From: Cymodocea nodosa
Lineage: Eukaryota; Streptophyta; Magnoliopsida; Alismatales; Cymodoceaceae
Assembly: GCA_036874045.1 (NCBI GenBank)
Contig: CM072344.1
Location: 12,620,501-12,684,500, forward strand
Direction of reading: 5' to 3'
Length of the DNA: 64,000 nt
Position 1 is the stretch's first letter. Every line of letters starts with the position of its first letter. Shown here in pieces: positions 1 to 10,950 of this stretch. Below the pieces are notes generated by a model. The model saw only the letters and a list, made by a program, of their open reading frames with translations, did not search any database and was not told where the DNA came from. A program made the translations under genes and the position numbers.

Positions 1-960
1 ATAAGTTGGAGGGAGTGTTGTAGTTGACAAACAAATTTTGAATATTTTGTGTGAAAAACTGAATGAAGGCAATGGTAAAACTATTAATGTAAAGATAAGA
101 GTTGATACATTGGATAAAGTTATTCAAGAATATAATAAGAAGACAAAAAGTAGTATTATAAGAAAAAATGTAAATAGTCGCATAAAGGCTTAGTGACTAA
201 TGTACAAAAACTACAAAAAAATTTCAAGTCAAAGTGGATGAATTTGAGTCTACATAAACGGGTATGCTAATATATTTGAAAAAATCTAGAAAGAATTTGT
301 TAAGGTAAGAAATTTTACTCATTTCTATTTGTTGACTCTAATTTGATAAATTCATCTTTTCAATTATAGAAACTTCTTGATAGTAAGCAATGTAAAGAGA
401 GACCTTGCCCTATCTACAAACAACTTCAAACTATTTTTGAAGATAGCCCATCTGGTTCTCGAGCAAAGTAGCCTAAGGAATATATACAACTTCAAGAAGA
501 TGATACACATGTTAGTTTAAATAATGATATAGATACATTTACTCCAATATTTTATGAAGTTCCAATTTAAGTCACTCCTTACATGCAAAAAAATTTATCA
601 TTAACAAATGCCTCCACAACAAATGTGTCTAAGAAGAAGAGACCTTGACCACATGCAAAGTCACAAGAGATTATGTCTAACATAGTTCAAGATATGATAT
701 GTGCTTTTAGAGAATATTTTGAAAGAGATGATCACAGGGACACACATAGGTTAGAAATTATGAATGGATTATATGAAGTGGAAAAAGAAAGGTTGTATCT
801 ATAGCATGTATCATCAAGGAAAATAAAAGATGTGATGAATATATTATTCTCACTATTTGAGCTTATTGATGATGAACAATTTCAAGTAACCAAATTATTA
901 CAATGTACTAAAATGCAAGAACAATTTTTAGTTATACCAAATGAAAAGAAAGTAGCATGA
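1..960 (+). pseudogene. Myb/SANT-like ORF1 of Harbinger element A
   Basis: This is the accessory DNA-binding gene of PIF/Harbinger transposons; in this family it helps the transposase bind element ends. Translation of the first ~300 bases gives a Myb/SANT-like segment with the family pattern (LNEGNGK, then NVNSRIK). A splice donor lies after base 304 (AAG|GTAAGA) and an acceptor before base 370 (TTATAG). The second exon contains the characteristic CPIYKQLQTIF segment and a charged C-terminal part that ends at a TGA at 958-960. Several internal stops (for example near 470, 570, 648 and 804) make it a pseudogene. The intron position matches the homologous gene in element B. The start is outside the window. 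Confidence 0.72.
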
Positions 961-1009
961 TTGAGGTTTTATCTACATTGATGTAGTTAACTCTTATTTT
1001 GTTGATATT

Positions 1010-1245
1010 GGAAATTATGTGATAAACTCTTATGTTGTTATGTGATAATCTTTTATATTGTTGGTTGTTATGATATTATGATAAACTTTTATATTATTGG
1101 TTGTTATGATAAACTTTTATGTGATAGGCTTTATGATAAACTCTTATGTTATTGGTTGATATGATACACTCTTATGTTGTTAATGTGGTGTGATAATGTT
1201 ATTTTTATAGGTCATGATAAACTCTTACTAATCAAGTAATGTACA
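1010..1245. repeat. degenerate short tandem repeats
   Basis: The stretch between the two Harbinger genes repeats variants of TGATAAACTCTTATGTTGTT about eight times with indels. No coding potential is seen. It behaves like a decayed minisatellite in the inter-gene spacer. Confidence 0.6.
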
Positions 1246-1277
1246 TGATGATGTTTTTATAGGTGATATTCTTTGCA

Positions 1278-2680
1278 AATGAATTTAGAGGAAAGGACCC
1301 ATAGGTTGAGACTACTATTAAAATAAGAGGATGAAAGAGCAAGGAAAAAGCAAAAGATAATGATGTTATCATGAAATTTTTTTAGTGCAATTGCATGTCA
1401 TTCTAGTATTAATTCAATGATTATTGATCGCATCTATAGTAAAGAAGGGAAATATTATGTTAGAAGATTATTAGATCCAAATTTACCAATTTAGGCATAT
1501 AATTATAGGAAAATATATCTTATGAGTCAGTTTATACTCCTATAATTTTGTGATCTATTAAGAAAAAAGGAAGTAGTATGTGATGGTAATAAGTAATAAC
1601 ATTACTGTGGAGGAGAAATTGACATTATTTTTGGTAACAATTGGTCAAATCAAAGATATGGAGTAATACGATAAAGATTTCATTGTTCAAGTTACATTGT
1701 TAGTCATGTATTCAATGAGATGTTAAATGCTATACTACATTTTAGTATAATTCTTCTACTTAAACATTCATCATCAACACATAGATGAATTGGTAATGAT
1801 GTGTCTTCCTATACTTCAAGGTAAATTACTATTACCATTTGTTTTGTTTCTTACAATATTGATATTATTTTATATAATGCTTCTCTTGTATTTGTTAATA
1901 GGATTGTATTGGTGTAATAGATGGTACACATATAAAAATAACTATTTATGGTGAAGAAACAATACCCTTTAGGAATAGAAAGGGTAAATTGTTATGAAAT
2001 GTATTGATAGCTTGTAATTTTAATATGGAGTTTGTTTATATTCTTGTTAGATGAGAATGGTCTACTATTGATACTAGAGTACTTTAAGATGTAATATCTC
2101 AACCTAATGGACTTCAAGTTCTACTTGGTAAGTATTTTCATATTAGTTAAAATATAATTTCAATTATTTTTAGACAAATAGTTGTTTTAATATAGGTAAA
2201 TTTTACTTAATAGATGTTGGTTTTCCAAATCAATCAAAATTTATCTACCCATTTAGAGGTGTTAGATCTCATTTACCAGATTGTGATATGTCTTGAGTTC
2301 TAACAATACCATAAAAAATTTCAATTATAGGCATTCACAGTTAAGAACAATGATCAAGTATACATTTAGTGTTGTAAAACATCATTTTGCAATTCTACAT
2401 AGTTATATGTCATTTCCACATGAAAATCTGGTAAAGATTGTGTATGCATGTTTTCTACTTCATAATTTTATTTATTAAGTAGATAGAAAAGATTTACTTG
2501 AAGATCTTTAAGATGAGTTGGAAGAATTTGAAGTCTTAGTTATGAACAAACATATGAAAATATTGATAGAGAAGTTGAAAGAGCAACTACATATGGATTA
2601 AGTCAACAACAAAAAAAACAAATAGTTGATAATATGCATAATCAAATGATGTTATTTATGTAGGAAGAATGTAATGTATA
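1278..2680 (+). pseudogene. Harbinger (HARBI1-like) DDE transposase, decayed
   Basis: This is the remnant of a DDE_Tnp_4 family transposase, the enzyme that cuts and pastes PIF/Harbinger elements. Recognisable blocks are DCIGVIDGTHIKI around 1902-1940 (first catalytic Asp in DGTH), FRNRKGKLL, the second Asp region near 2065, a GKFYLIDVGFPN-like block at 2196-2230 followed by PFRGVRSHL, and a C-terminal RHSQLRTMI...LLHNFIY block at 2330-2475. Two introns are plausible: 1821-1901 (GTAAAT...AATAG) and 2128-2195 (GTAAGT...ATAG). In-frame stops and frameshifts throughout rule out function. The only long open stretch left is 2293-2478. Confidence 0.78.
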
Positions 2681-3081
2681 ATGTATTATCATAAACATGT
2701 AAACATTTTGTTACTAATTTATGAACTCTTTTTATGTAGAATGTAGACCTTTTTATTTATGTTACTTTAAGATAATGTAAATGATGAATTTTAGATTGAC
2801 GTGATTTCAGATCCTGATGTTGTTTCAAATTGATCTTATGATTGTGGTTAAGATATCCTTCACCTGATATATAAATTAAAAATTAATTAATTAAAATTTT
2901 CTTTCAAAAAAGTGAATTTAAATTGATTAATATTAAAAAAATTTCATGAAATTGTTTACTCTACAAGAATCAAAATTATACTGACAAACATTCTACAATA
3001 TGGATTCTACTGGCCAACATTATTTAAAGATGCTTACAAATACTGCTTAAGTTATTTGAGATGTCAATAAATTGATATCAA

Positions 3082-4079
3082 GGGGGGGTTTGTGCACTCG
3101 GAATCTGACGGAATTGAAAATTTTTTCCGTCAGATTCCGAGTCATGAGGTGTTTGTGCATTTTGGAATTCAAATTCCCAAGGAATTTGAATTCCAATCAT
3201 GTGTAAAGGTTGGGAAAATGAATTCCCAACCTAAAAGGTCGGAATTCATTTTCCAAAAGATCGCTCGACGCTTACCCTCCCTTGTTGAAGTATATATTGT
3301 TAATATTTTTTATTTAATTAATTATTTTAATATTTGTTTATTAAAAATAAAAATATTAATTATTTTATTATTATTAATATATTTAATTTTATAATATTAA
3401 AATCATAAATATTATTTAATTCAATTATTATTATTATTTTATTTATTATATTATATTATTTAATATATAATATCAAATTTTCAAAAACCATATAATTTTC
3501 CTAACTTTTTGTGGCTAACACAAACGAAGTCTTAAAAGTCATTTATGGCTAATAAAATGTTTAGAATTATATTTTTTTATAATCAAAGTATTTCAATAAT
3601 TATTTATTATTTACTTTCATTTATTCACTTCATAATAATTATATTTTTATAAAAGTTATTTATTATTACATTACAAGGAATATAAAATTTATAATTAACC
3701 TTTTGTTGTTTTAAACATGTATTATAACTAAAAAGTTATCAAATTTTGTAATTTTTGATTTATTTTATATAATGATAAATGATATATAAACATTTATTTT
3801 AATAATATATTCATTTATTAATGTCAACAATTCATTAATAAATTAATTACATTTTCACTAATTATTTTAAGTCAATACTTAATTTTATTAAAAATCAATT
3901 TTATTCAATTCCCTCCAATTCTGTCATGTGCACAAACACCTGGAATTCAATTTCCGTCAAATTCCTGAACGTGCACAAACACCTAGATTTTGAATTCTTT
4001 CCGTCAAATTCTATAGAATTCAAATTCCGTTAGAATTCAAATTCTGCGGAATTCAAATTCCAGGTGCACAAACCCCCCC
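3082..4079. mobile_element. 998-bp PIF/Harbinger-type MITE
   Basis: The ends are perfect 16-base inverted repeats (GGGGGGGTTTGTGCAC). The flanks carry a 3-base duplication CAA (3079-3081 and 4080-4082). Removing the insert and one CAA restores the exact bases seen at the uninterrupted site of the related element near 56500, which proves the edges. There is no transposase. Internally it has a perfect 17-base hairpin near the left end (arms 3097-3113 and 3125-3141), AT-rich filler, and GAATTCAAATTCC repeats near the right end. The termini resemble those of element B (35970-40630), its likely source of transposase. Confidence 0.9.
3097..3141. repeat. subterminal hairpin in the MITE
   Basis: Two perfect 17-base inverted arms (CTCGGAATCTGACGGAA and its complement) flank an 11-base A/T-rich loop, starting only 15 bases inside the MITE's left end. 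Confidence 0.85.
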
Positions 4080-4725
4080 CAAAGAGGAATATGATGCATC
4101 TGAATCCTATTGTTGAGATGAAAATCTTTGATGTGTGGGGAATAGATTTTATGGGTCTATTTATTATGTCTAATCAGTTTAATTATATATTATTGGGTGT
4201 AAATTATGTATCTAAGTAGATAAAAACTATTCATACAAAAACTAATGACAAGAAAGTAGTAATACATTTTATAAGAACTCATATAATTGCTAGATTTGGA
4301 ATACCTAAAACTATTATTAGTAATAAAGGAACTCATTTTTATAATAGAAGTTTTGAAGCCTTAATAAAGAAATATAGAGTAAATCATAAAATTGTAACAT
4401 CATATCATTCGCAAATAAGTGAATAAGTAAAAAGTGCAAATAAATAAATTAAGTTAATCTTAAAAAAAGTAGTAAATCCTATTATAAAAGATTAGACTAA
4501 TAAATTAATAGATGTACTTTGAACTTATAGAACAACTTATAAAACAAGCCTAAATATGTCAACTTTTAGGATAATATATATAAAAAGTTATCATTTACTA
4601 GTTGAAATAAAACATAAAACTTATTAGGCATTAAAAATGTTAAACACTAATTTAAATCAAGTTACTAAAAATAAAAAGATAAAATTAATTAAGTTGCAAG
4701 AATTTAGGAATGAAATATGTTGAAG

Positions 4726-5100
4726 AATCGAATTTCAAATTCGATTCAAAAAGTTCTTATATAAAAATATAATATATAAAAGTTTTGTATTAAAATAAAT
4801 AAATAAAATGAAATAAAATAAAAGATTCAATAAAAAATTGTTTCCGGTTTTACCGACGTTGGCAAGTAATAAAAACACAAGTCGGTTTATTTTTGTATTC
4901 GATTATACCGATTGAATTTTTTTTTTAAAAATTCATCTTAACCAAATGGGGGCCCGGTTATATAGAAAATTTCCTTCAGTGGTTCGGCTCAACCAAAAAT
5001 TCACCGAAAGTAAATCTTCGGTGGTTCGGCTCCACCATAAATTCACTGGGTCAACAGAACATTAAGGGAAAATATAGTATCTGTGGTTCGGTCTAACCGG
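4726..5100 (+). repeat. degenerate Gypsy 3' non-coding region with CGGTT/GGTTCGG repeats
   Basis: Downstream of the old integrase fragment, the sequence repeats short modules such as GGTTCGGCTC followed by AAATTCAC, about 50 bases apart around 4978-5052. Equivalent CGGTTTAACCGAA modules follow pol in the other Athila copies (10735-10890 and 57250-57620). This supports continuity with the same element. No 3' LTR could be recognised. Confidence 0.5.
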
Positions 5101-6289
5101 ATTTATATAATTTCTTTAAAAAAATATTATTATTATAAATAATATAATAATAACAGTAAAATAAATATAGATATAAAATAAGAAAATAGAAAATTAATAA
5201 TAATAATAATAAATAAGAGTAATGACAATAATAATAATAACCTAAAAATAATTAATAAGATTACTGGAATAATAATAATAACCAATACCTTACAAAAATA
5301 TTACTGTTACACACACACACACACACATATATATATGTTTGTTTGGGAAAAATGACTAAGCATTATAAATTCCTAGAAACAAATTATATAAATCATCAAA
5401 ATAAGTTATGTATGTGATCTGTATGAAGTCTTATATTGCAACACCTAGAGATACCTACTATTAAAATGAGTTGTCTATAATATAAGATGGAATAAGGGAA
5501 AAAATTATCATTACAATACTACGTCACATGCACCACAATTTAGTGAAGTTAACGTAAAAGCAACATTAGATTTCGTTAATGTTCTCTAGTCTCATCATTG
5601 GCTTGCTCGTTTCTCTTGCAAAGTTGATGAGACATCATTGGATGGAACCCAAGCCTGGAGTGTGATAATTCCATTTCTTTGTCATCCTTGGGACACATAT
5701 AGTAGTAGAAAGTGAATCTCTATGTAATGTCTCAATGGTCACAATCGATTTTTCAATCTTCTCCTCAAGTATTTTATCTTCTTTCACTTTTGCAAATGCA
5801 ATTATTGGTTCTTTATTTTTATTCACTCTTAGGTACTCCCATTTTCCATTATGGGTTGAACTAAAGGTGTATTACTTTTTATTGCCCACATTAATGTTAA
5901 TGTTTGTTGCTTATATTTCTTTGTATTCTACATCTTTCAAGGTTTTGAGATTGATGGTGATGATGTCTTTATTATCTGCTTACCTTTGTTCATTTCTTGT
6001 AACTTATACTTACATGCCAAAAGCACATATATTGTAAAACATTAACTAAATAAGACACTCATATGTAAGAAGAAGAATAGTAAGGGCATGCAAGAGATAA
6101 TTATTTAAGCATGCATGTAAAACCTAACAAGTATAAATGTTATCAAAGCAAAAACTAATGTTCTAATACTAAATAATAAAAGGTAAAGAAACTTATTTTT
6201 GTGTTTATGTGAAACTTAGACTTCTATGTCTTTGATGACTTACAAGCAAGTTAGCTTTTATTCTAAAACCCACTAAATTATAAAAATAT
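5101..6289. other. AT-rich DNA without recognised gene
   Basis: The first half is low-complexity AT-rich sequence with an (AC)n(AT)n microsatellite. The rest (5340-6289) has short open frames on both strands (5635-5826 minus, 5735-6037 plus), but no domain or family resemblance was seen. It could be a decayed 3' part of Copia-1 or a host spacer. Confidence 0.5.
5308..5336. repeat. (AC)n(AT)n microsatellite
   Basis: A run of CA dinucleotides passes directly into TA dinucleotides. Confidence 0.9.
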
Positions 6290-6974
6290 TTTAATTTATC
6301 AAAGAAATTTTATTATATACTCTATAAGCTTTACTTCTAGAAGAATATCTCAAAAATATTCCTTCAAATTTATCTTTATTATCCTTTATATTCAAAATAA
6401 AACATTTAGATCCAAAAGCTTTGAAATAATGAACTTTAGGAATTCTTCCCATCCATACTTAAAAAGGAGTCTTGTCTAAACCTCCTCTTAGGCTTATTCT
6501 ATTCAAAATATAGCATGTAGTATTAATTACCTCAGCCCAAAAATAATAAACAACCTTATTTTCATTCAGTATGGTTTGAGCCATTTCTTGAAGAGATCTA
6601 TTCTTTCTTTCTACAAGTCTATTTTGAGAAGGAGCTCTATGAAAGGAAAATCTATGATCTATTTCTAGATCTTGACAAAGTTTTTCCATATTTTCATTTT
6701 CAAATTCCCCTCCATGATCACTTTTAATTTTCTGAACTTTTAATTGCTTTTCATTTTGAACTAGATTTAGAAAAATCTTAAATTCTTCAAACACATCACT
6801 CTTATATCTTAGAAAGATCACCTAAGTATATCTTGAAAAGTCATCAACTAAAATAAATACATATCTCTTACCACTTAAACTTTTAGTTTTGGTAGAGTCA
6901 AATAAATTCATGTGAATTAATTCCAAAATTCTTTTAGATATAATTTACTTACCAAATTCAAAAGAAGTCTTCTT
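6290..6974 (-). pseudogene. Copia-1 integrase core, truncated
   Basis: The open stretch 6821-6459 encodes part of a Ty1/Copia integrase catalytic core: VQKIKSDHGGEFEN (second catalytic Asp), then the region with APSQNRLVERKNRSLQEMAQ containing the catalytic Glu, then WAEVINTTCYILNR and GLDKTPF. Translation continues past a stop to about 6290 with FKAFGSKCFIL and YSSRSKAYRVYN, the usual integrase C-terminal motif before the linker to reverse transcriptase. The first catalytic Asp lies in decayed sequence at 6830-6970. Reverse transcriptase does not follow. Confidence 0.8.
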
Positions 6975-7515
6975 CTATTTTTCTAACTCACATGCATCAT
7001 AGATTTTATCCTTCTTGAATCTTAGATTGGGTAAACCGTCTACAAGATTCTTCTTAGCTAACTTATCAAGTTGCTTCATATGAATATGACCTAATCTACA
7101 ATGTGATAACCATGCATTATATAAATTGTTTACAATTAAGCATGAATTAGTAGAAAATACATCATTAGATAAATTCAGAAAACAAACATCATTCTTTCTA
7201 TGAGCAGAAAATTTACCTTCATTATATTTTTCATCAATAACTAAACATTTCTTAGATTTAAATAGAACCATATAACCTTTATCTTCTAACTGAGTAATAC
7301 TAATTAAGTTATATTCTAAATTTTCAACTAACAAAACATTTTCTATAATCATTTTATTATTTACATATACAAATTCAATTCCAATGATTTTACCTTTTTG
7401 ATCATTACCAAATCTAACATTTCCTCCATTAATTTTGTTCAAGTCTTTTAGGATAGATTTATCTCTAATTAGATACTTTGAAGCACCACTGTCCATCACC
7501 CAACTTGACCTTTTA
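6975..7515 (-). pseudogene. Copia-1 protease C-part and GAG-pre-integrase
   Basis: The segment begins with the retropepsin active-site motif MDSGASKYLI (catalytic Asp in DSGA), followed by NVLLVENLEYNLISITQL, typical of Copia proteases, and a GAG-pre-integrase domain ending WLSHCRLGHIHMKQLDKLAKK. The zinc-binding HHCC is damaged: the expected C-x-x-C before the integrase core reads YDACELEK. Confidence 0.82.
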
Positions 7516-7636
7516 GTTTTGACCTGTAAGAATAGTCATGATCACATTCTTTGGTACCTATATTTTCTTGGATCTATTTATGTTAGTGGAAAAAATTTGA
7601 AATCTATTTTGTTTAGAGATCCATGTATTATTTTGA

Positions 7637-9330
7637 TTAACAATATTCCTTTTTAACATAGATAACTTTTTCTTTATTTATAGTTTTCAAATAGACATTT
7701 CCATAATCCATTTTATAGCTATTTGAAAAATTAACAAAAGCATATGTTTTTGGTGGTTCATAATTAAAACCTATACTAGTTCTATCACTAAACACTTTAT
7801 AGCTATTTATGATATTTGTCAGTTTCTTATCTCCCTTAGTAAAAGCTCCTAATTTAAATTTTAATCTACCAATTTCTTGTTCCATTTTTTCTATATCAGA
7901 ATTTGAACTAGAATTTTCTACATAATAATTTTTAAGTTTATCACTCAATTTAACAGTTTCATCTTGTAACTTTTTATTTTCTAAAGAATTTTCTTTCAGT
8001 TCTTTAACAAGTTCTGAGTTATATTTTTCAAGTTCAGAAATTTTATCATGCATATCAAAACTATCAACAATAGATTTATTTTTCTTTAAGGTAAAATTTT
8101 TAGCTTTTAGAACTACAATTTCCTTTTCTAACTTAGCAGCAATTTTATTAGTATTTAATAATTTTCTTTTCAAAGCTGAATTTTCTAAACTAACATTTTT
8201 CAGTTCATCTAGTAATTCATTATAATCATCTTGATTAACATTAGACACATCAAAATCATTATTAGAAATAATTGAATCAACTATGTTAGACTTAGATAGT
8301 ACCTCATTAGTTTTAGCCATAAAATAAACATTGGCCAATTCCTCAGTCTCAAAATTCATTTGTATACCATCAGTACTGGTACATTCAAATGCTTTAGATT
8401 TAGTAATATCATCCCAAGTGACTTGGAATGCCTTCTTTCTTTGATTGAATTTCCTTTGGTGATACTTCTATTTTCCATGAATTTTCTTATTGTCAAAATT
8501 CTTTCTCTCATCTTTCTTCTGATAAGGGCATTGACTCTGAAAATATCCATACTTGTTGCAGTTAAAACACTTAGAAGCAGATTACTTCCCTTTATCATGT
8601 TCCTTTCCTTTCTTTCAGAATTTCTTGTACTTTCTAATGACACAAGCTAACTCTTTTGGAAATTCGTTGACAAATTCTTTAGTTGGTTGTTGAGCTTTTA
8701 AAGCAAGCTTCTTCTTCTTTTCAGATTTCTTAGAGGTTTCTCCTTCCTCTTCTTTCCAATCATTTAATTATGTCTCATAGGCTAACAGATTGCTTTCCAA
8801 TCTTTATTAGGCTTCTCAAGACTTTGATAACCTATTTTTTCATGGGAAATTCTTTCTCAAGATTTTTCAGTTCATTTATGATTTCAATGAACTTAGATAT
8901 AAGATTAGTAATACTTTCATTTTCCTTCATTTTAAACATCTCATATTTCCTTAGTAGGATACTTATTTTTGTATCCTTAACCTCATTTGTGCCTTCATAG
9001 GTGATTTCCAAGGCACGCTAGGCTTCATAAGTTGTAGTAAAGTAGATATCTTGTTGTAGATGTCAACAGTGAGTGCACAAGTTAGTGCATTCATTCCTTT
9101 AGCATCTATTTATATCTTTTTCTCATCCTCGTCAGTTCACATATCCTTTGGTATAGTTGGAAGTTGAATTCCACGTACAACAACTCTCCAAACCTTGACA
9201 TCCATAGATTTTAGAAAGTTAGTCATTTTGTTTTTCCAAAATCTATAATTGTTACCATCAAAGAGAGGAGGTCTATAAACATGCTGTCATTCTACCATTT
9301 ATCTCAAATTAGTTAAATCTATCACAAAGA
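7637..9330 (-). pseudogene. Copia-1 gag, broken
   Basis: The open stretch 8359-7637 encodes about 240 residues of charged coiled coil (LLDELKNVSLENSALKRKLL and similar heptads), as in Sirevirus gag C-termini. Upstream, the frame at about 8600-8500 holds a zinc knuckle reading CFNCNKYGYFQSQC, in which the metal-binding His of CX2CX4HX4C is Tyr. Further upstream (8650-9240) decayed UBN2-type gag sequence can be followed. Multiple stops interrupt it. It sits directly inside the initiator-Met primer-binding site at 9338-9349. Confidence 0.75.
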
Positions 9331-9337
9331 TAACAAA

Positions 9338-9349
9338 GCTCTGATACCA
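9338..9349 (-). other. Copia-1 primer-binding site (tRNA-iMet)
   Basis: On the minus strand this reads TGGTATCAGAGC, complementary to the 3' end of initiator tRNA-Met, two bases inside the LTR edge at 9352. Confidence 0.92.
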
Positions 9350-9351
9350 CT

Positions 9352-10030
9352 TGATGGAATCGAATGACATACTAGAGGGGGGGTGAATAGTGTCTTGGTA
9401 AATTTATTTTGCTTTTAAAATATTCGGAAGCTATTAACACTAATGAATCCTGATTGATTGATTTATATCAGAAATGCAATGTAGAAAGTAAATAACACAA
9501 AGGATTTTATAGTAGTTCCTCAAAATGGATAGTCTACTCCTCAATGTCACAATCTTGAGAATTCCACTAAGTGCTTTTAAGGCTAAGCATAAACCTTAAA
9601 TAAGTTACTTTTGTAGGCTAAGCAACAACCTTATAGATGTTTTTCATGAGCTTAACAACAACCCTATAGATGTTTTTATAGGTTGAACAACAACCTTATA
9701 CAAAGTACTAACTTTGTGTACTCAAGATCCTAATCTTGAGCAAAGTGAAGTCTCACACTTTACTCTCTTCACTAAGGCCTCGACCTTATAAAGATACACT
9801 CACAACACCCTTGTAAGTTAGAGTTTTTCAGAATAAAAGTAGAAATAGTTTAAGAGCGGGAGTCTTTAACTCAAAATGATTAAAAACACACAAAACAAAA
9901 TAACTTCTGTGAAGAGTCGATTGTTGAAGTCTTGGGAGAAATCCTAATTGATCTACAGTCTTTGATCTTTAGTGATTGTTATAGACAAATCTTCAAAATG
10001 TTTACAAGATTGCTAAAAACAGTTTCTCCT
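9352..10030 (-). repeat. Copia-1 5' LTR, main part
   Basis: The LTR is read on the minus strand; its 3' end lies at 9352. It contains the AGAGGGGGGGTGAATAG block found at the equivalent place in Copia-2 LTRs (27785 region). It is cut at 10030 by the Athila element; the remaining 142 bases are 17728-17869. Confidence 0.8.
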
Positions 10031-10737
10031 TGTTTGGTTACCTAGCACGACACCAAAAAATTTGTTTAAATCTCTAGCAACGCATCAGAAAAACTTGGAT
10101 TTGTTAACTTTTGTTTTTACTTAGTTAATTTATCTTTATGCCTATTCTTTTTTTTATATAGAAGTAAACAAACAACCTTTAATACAAGTTAGATATTAAT
10201 TCCAATTTGTATTTTAATTGCAAGTGCATAGTGTCTATTGTATTAGTGTGCAAGTATAGGTCGATCCCACAGAGAATTACATAAGAATTGAGAACTGTTC
10301 TGTTTGTTAACAATCAAATTAATATCTTCAATAAGCCCTCCGTTGAATTACAATTAACTCAATAGACAAAGTTCGTTGAGTTATGGCTAACTCAACGGAC
10401 TAACCTCATGGACTTACGTTAACTCCACAAGCCCGTTTTTTCTTTTTAATACTACTATTTACAAAGGAATTCGGCCAACCATTGGGTGGTTCCACAGATT
10501 GTAAATAACATCAATTAAGCTCTTTAATGTTAGTAAACACTGGATTTATCATTAATCAATACTAACATTCAGATAATTCAAATAGTAACCATTAAAATCT
10601 TTAAGTCTTTTGAACGAACCAATTTCAGTAAACTGTAAAACTAAAACAAACATAAAACAATCACAACACTGATAAAGATAACATTAATCACGATACAACA
10701 CAAACAATACAACACTCAAATGACAAATACAAACACA
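10031..10737 (-). repeat. Athila element 1 3' LTR, U5-side remnant
   Basis: The sequence is alignable with 15631-16345 (the 5' LTR) and then stops abruptly. Only the downstream third of the LTR remains. It starts with two tandem primer-site-like units (TGTTTGG... and TGTTTAA...). Confidence 0.88.
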
Positions 10738-10950
10738 GATACTATGTTTCGGTTAGACCTAATTTTTTTTTTTCAGTTGAATCGATACTATGTTTCGGTA
10801 AAACCAACATTTTTTTTTCTGAAAATTAATATAGATATTTTTATGTTCCGGTTATACTGATGGATCTAGTCGGTTGAACCGCAATGATTTTTATATTTTA
10901 TAATTTTTTTTAATTTTTTTTTTTATATCAACATAAAAATTGATTTCTTA
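10738..10950 (-). other. Athila 1 non-coding region after pol
   Basis: The region holds poly-T tracts and ACTATGTTTCGGTTAGACC-type modules. These match, in reverse complement, the CGGTT repeats after pol in the plus-strand Athila element (57250-57620). Confidence 0.65.

Larger units (their letters stand above)
1..2690 (+). mobile_element. PIF/Harbinger element A, decayed, left end outside window
   Basis: This is a DNA transposon remnant with the two-gene layout of PIF/Harbinger elements: a Myb/SANT-like ORF (1-960) followed by a DDE transposase (about 1278-2680), both on the plus strand. The same two genes occur in the same order and relative orientation in element B (35970-40630, minus strand), and the translated fragments align, so both belong to one family. 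Neither terminus could be located; no GGGGG-type terminal repeat is visible between 2680 and 2979. Many stop codons show that it is long dead. Confidence 0.8.
2979..4725 (+). pseudogene. old Athila-like Gypsy integrase fragment, split by a MITE
   Basis: Bases 2979-3081 and 4083-4725 translate to the integrase zinc-finger end and catalytic core of the same Athila-like family that is better preserved at 56234-57166. Visible are YWPTLFKDAYKYCL, then after the [14 protein letters not shown] (first Asp), a degenerate SNKGTHFYNRSFEAL block (second Asp replaced by Asn), and VKSAN where GQVE is expected. Stops and substitutions are abundant, so this is the oldest Gypsy copy here. Nothing upstream of the zinc finger is present; the sequence changes abruptly near 2979. 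Confidence 0.8.

Noticed and set aside
3092-3394. 100-codon ORF in the MITE
   Set aside because: It starts in the terminal repeat and runs through the hairpin and AT-rich filler; no protein similarity.
5635-6037. overlapping ORFs on both strands at 5635-5826 and 5735-6037
   Set aside because: Short, no recognised domain, no promoter or splice evidence; reported only as unassigned sequence.
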